The position numbers and the translations under genes were made by a program. Below, in pieces: positions 63,143-64,000 of a stretch of DNA of 64,000 nucleotides (positions are counted from its first letter, which is position 1; each line of letters starts with the position of its first letter). This stretch comes from Lacrimispora sp. 210928-DFI.3.58 (GTDB taxonomy: Bacteria > Bacillota > Clostridia > Lachnospirales > Lachnospiraceae): NCBI RefSeq assembly GCF_020554865.1, contig NZ_JAJCIC010000011.1, positions 1 through 64,000 on the forward strand, read 5' to 3'. The notes beneath the pieces are model-generated. The model had not been told where the DNA came from. It saw only the letters and a list, made by a program, of their open reading frames with translations, and made no database searches.

Positions 63143-63222
63143 AAGATATCCCCTTCTCTATCATTGTTTTTCCGAGACTTATTACTTTTACTATAAAAGT
63201 CCTGGCGGCGTTTCATTTTTGA

Positions 63223-64000
63223 TTAATAGAACAGTGGTGAGCCAGGTCCTAAGGGCAGGCCTAATACATACCATACAATGAACATAACGATCCAGCCCAG
63301 CAGGAAGCACAGAGAGTAAGGAAGCATGGTGGAGATAACGCTTCCGATACCAGCCTTCTTGTCATACTTCTGGAAGAATGCAACTGTCAGTACGAAGAAC
63401 GGCATCAGAGGAGCAATGATGTTGGTGCTGGAATCACCAATACGGTAAGCAACCTGGGTCAGCTCGGGAGCCAGACCGAGACGCATGAACATTGGCACAA
63501 AGATCGGAGCCATGATCGCCCATTTTGCAGAGTCAACTGCAATGAAGATGTTGATAAATGCAGTCAGTACAATGAAGCAGATGATAAGCGGCAGGCCTAC
63601 GAAGCCAACAGACTCCAGGAAGTTTGCACCGGATACGGAAATGATGGTACCCAGGTTGGAATAGTTAAAGCATGCAGTAAACTGTGCTGCAAAGAAGATC
63701 AGTACCATAAAGCTGGACAGGCCGCTGATGGTCTTGTTCATCAGCTCAACAACATCCTTGTCGTTCTTGATGGAGCCGGCGCCGATACCATAAGCAAGAC
63801 CTGGAAGCAGGAACAGAAGCATCATGAAGAAAATGATTCCGCTCATGAATGGGGAAGTTAAGAAGGAGTGGGTCTCCGGATGTCTTAACAGTCCATTCTC
63901 AGGTACTACTAAAATTGCCATAATGATGATATAAACGAGAGCAGTGATGCCAGCCCAGCGCATACCGCGCTTCTCATTGTCGCCGATATCCTGGACAACC
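63223..64000 (-). CDS. AbgT-family transporter, C-terminal part (truncated by window edge)
   Basis: The 3' 259 codons are in the window and the frame continues without a stop to base 64000, where it reads ...VVQDIGDNEKRGMRWAG. Several helices are visible, with GSGANFLESVGF-type loop and YRIGDSSTNIIAPLMPFF, both typical of the AbgT/MtrF family. Known members move p-aminobenzoyl-glutamate or export antimetabolites. Upstream of an M24 hydrolase. The N-terminus and promoter lie outside. Confidence 0.88.
   Translation of the reverse strand, partial: VVQDIGDNEKRGMRWAGITALVYIIIMAILVVPENGLLRHPETHSFLTSPFMSGIIFFMMLLFLLPGLAYGIGAGSIKNDKDVVELMNKTISGLSSFMVLIFFAAQFTACFNYSNLGTIISVSGANFLESVGFVGLPLIICFIVLTAFINIFIAVDSAKWAIMAPIFVPMFMRLGLAPELTQVAYRIGDSSTNIIAPLMPFFVLTVAFFQKYDKKAGIGSVISTMLPYSLCFLLGWIVMFIVWYVLGLPLGPGSPLFY

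Noticed and set aside
1..64000. tRNA or rRNA genes, IS elements, prophage
   Set aside because: I looked for transposase/integrase motifs, tRNA-like cloverleafs with CCA context and conserved rRNA stretches and saw none.

Overview
The window looks like chromosomal DNA from an anaerobic gut-type Clostridia, most likely a Lachnospiraceae (Bacillota). The reasons are: strong AGGAGG-type ribosome sites; lipoproteins with Thr/Ala/Glu-rich linkers; YesM/YesN two-component genes; TRAP and tripartite tricarboxylate transporters; clostridial hydrophobic-W repeats; ABC-F ATPases; and large soluble Fe-S/molybdopterin enzymes. I see no rRNA, tRNA, CRISPR array, transposase or phage gene. Almost all genes are on the minus strand.

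Layout. 0.1-6.1 kb: envelope genes (a lipoprotein, an anchored unknown, a ChW-repeat polysaccharide deacetylase, and a Thr-rich repeat surface protein) plus a small HD hydrolase. 6.6-15.6 kb (module A): a GntR regulator, a MalY/PatB PLP enzyme, an amino-acid permease, a FAD oxidoreductase, a molybdopterin enzyme, a 4x[4Fe-4S] protein and a CoA-transferase. 15.9-23.1 kb: a YesM/YesN sensor-regulator pair beside a TRAP transporter with two binding proteins. 23.2-34.9 kb: glgB with a Lys-rich repeat tail, an FAH-family hydrolase, a Ca2+-type P-ATPase, an M20 peptidase, a GlgX-like protein lacking recognisable catalytic residues, and an ABC-F ATPase. 35.1-45.5 kb (module B): a divergent LysR regulator and a nine-gene minus-strand run encoding a DMSO-reductase-family enzyme, two 4x[4Fe-4S] proteins, a TorD-like chaperone, a FAD oxidoreductase, TctC/TctB/TctA and a HAD hydrolase. 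45.6-55.3 kb: an acyltransferase, exonuclease III, luxS, a second ABC-F, two lipoproteins and a polar amino-acid ABC importer. 55.3-64 kb: a MORN-like protein, MscS, a HAD phosphatase, dihydroorotase, a metallo-hydrolase, a CoA-disulfide-reductase/rhodanese, an M24 peptidase and a truncated AbgT transporter.

How the genes may work together. Modules A and B share one plan: a NAD(P)H-type FAD oxidoreductase, poly-[4Fe-4S] carriers and a molybdopterin enzyme. None has a visible Tat signal or membrane anchor, and each module has its own importer and regulator. I infer two cytoplasmic reductive (or redox-balancing) pathways for imported small molecules: amino-acid-derived in A, carboxylate in B. 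The substrates cannot be read from the sequence.

The most unusual non-coding features are two copies of a 226-248 bp near-perfect palindrome whose arms have changed in a pair-preserving way (4589-4814 and 26721-26968), and a dense run of about nine different hairpins at 6178-6543. The most unusual protein is the GlgX-like gene, in which the conserved GH13 catalytic motifs have been replaced.
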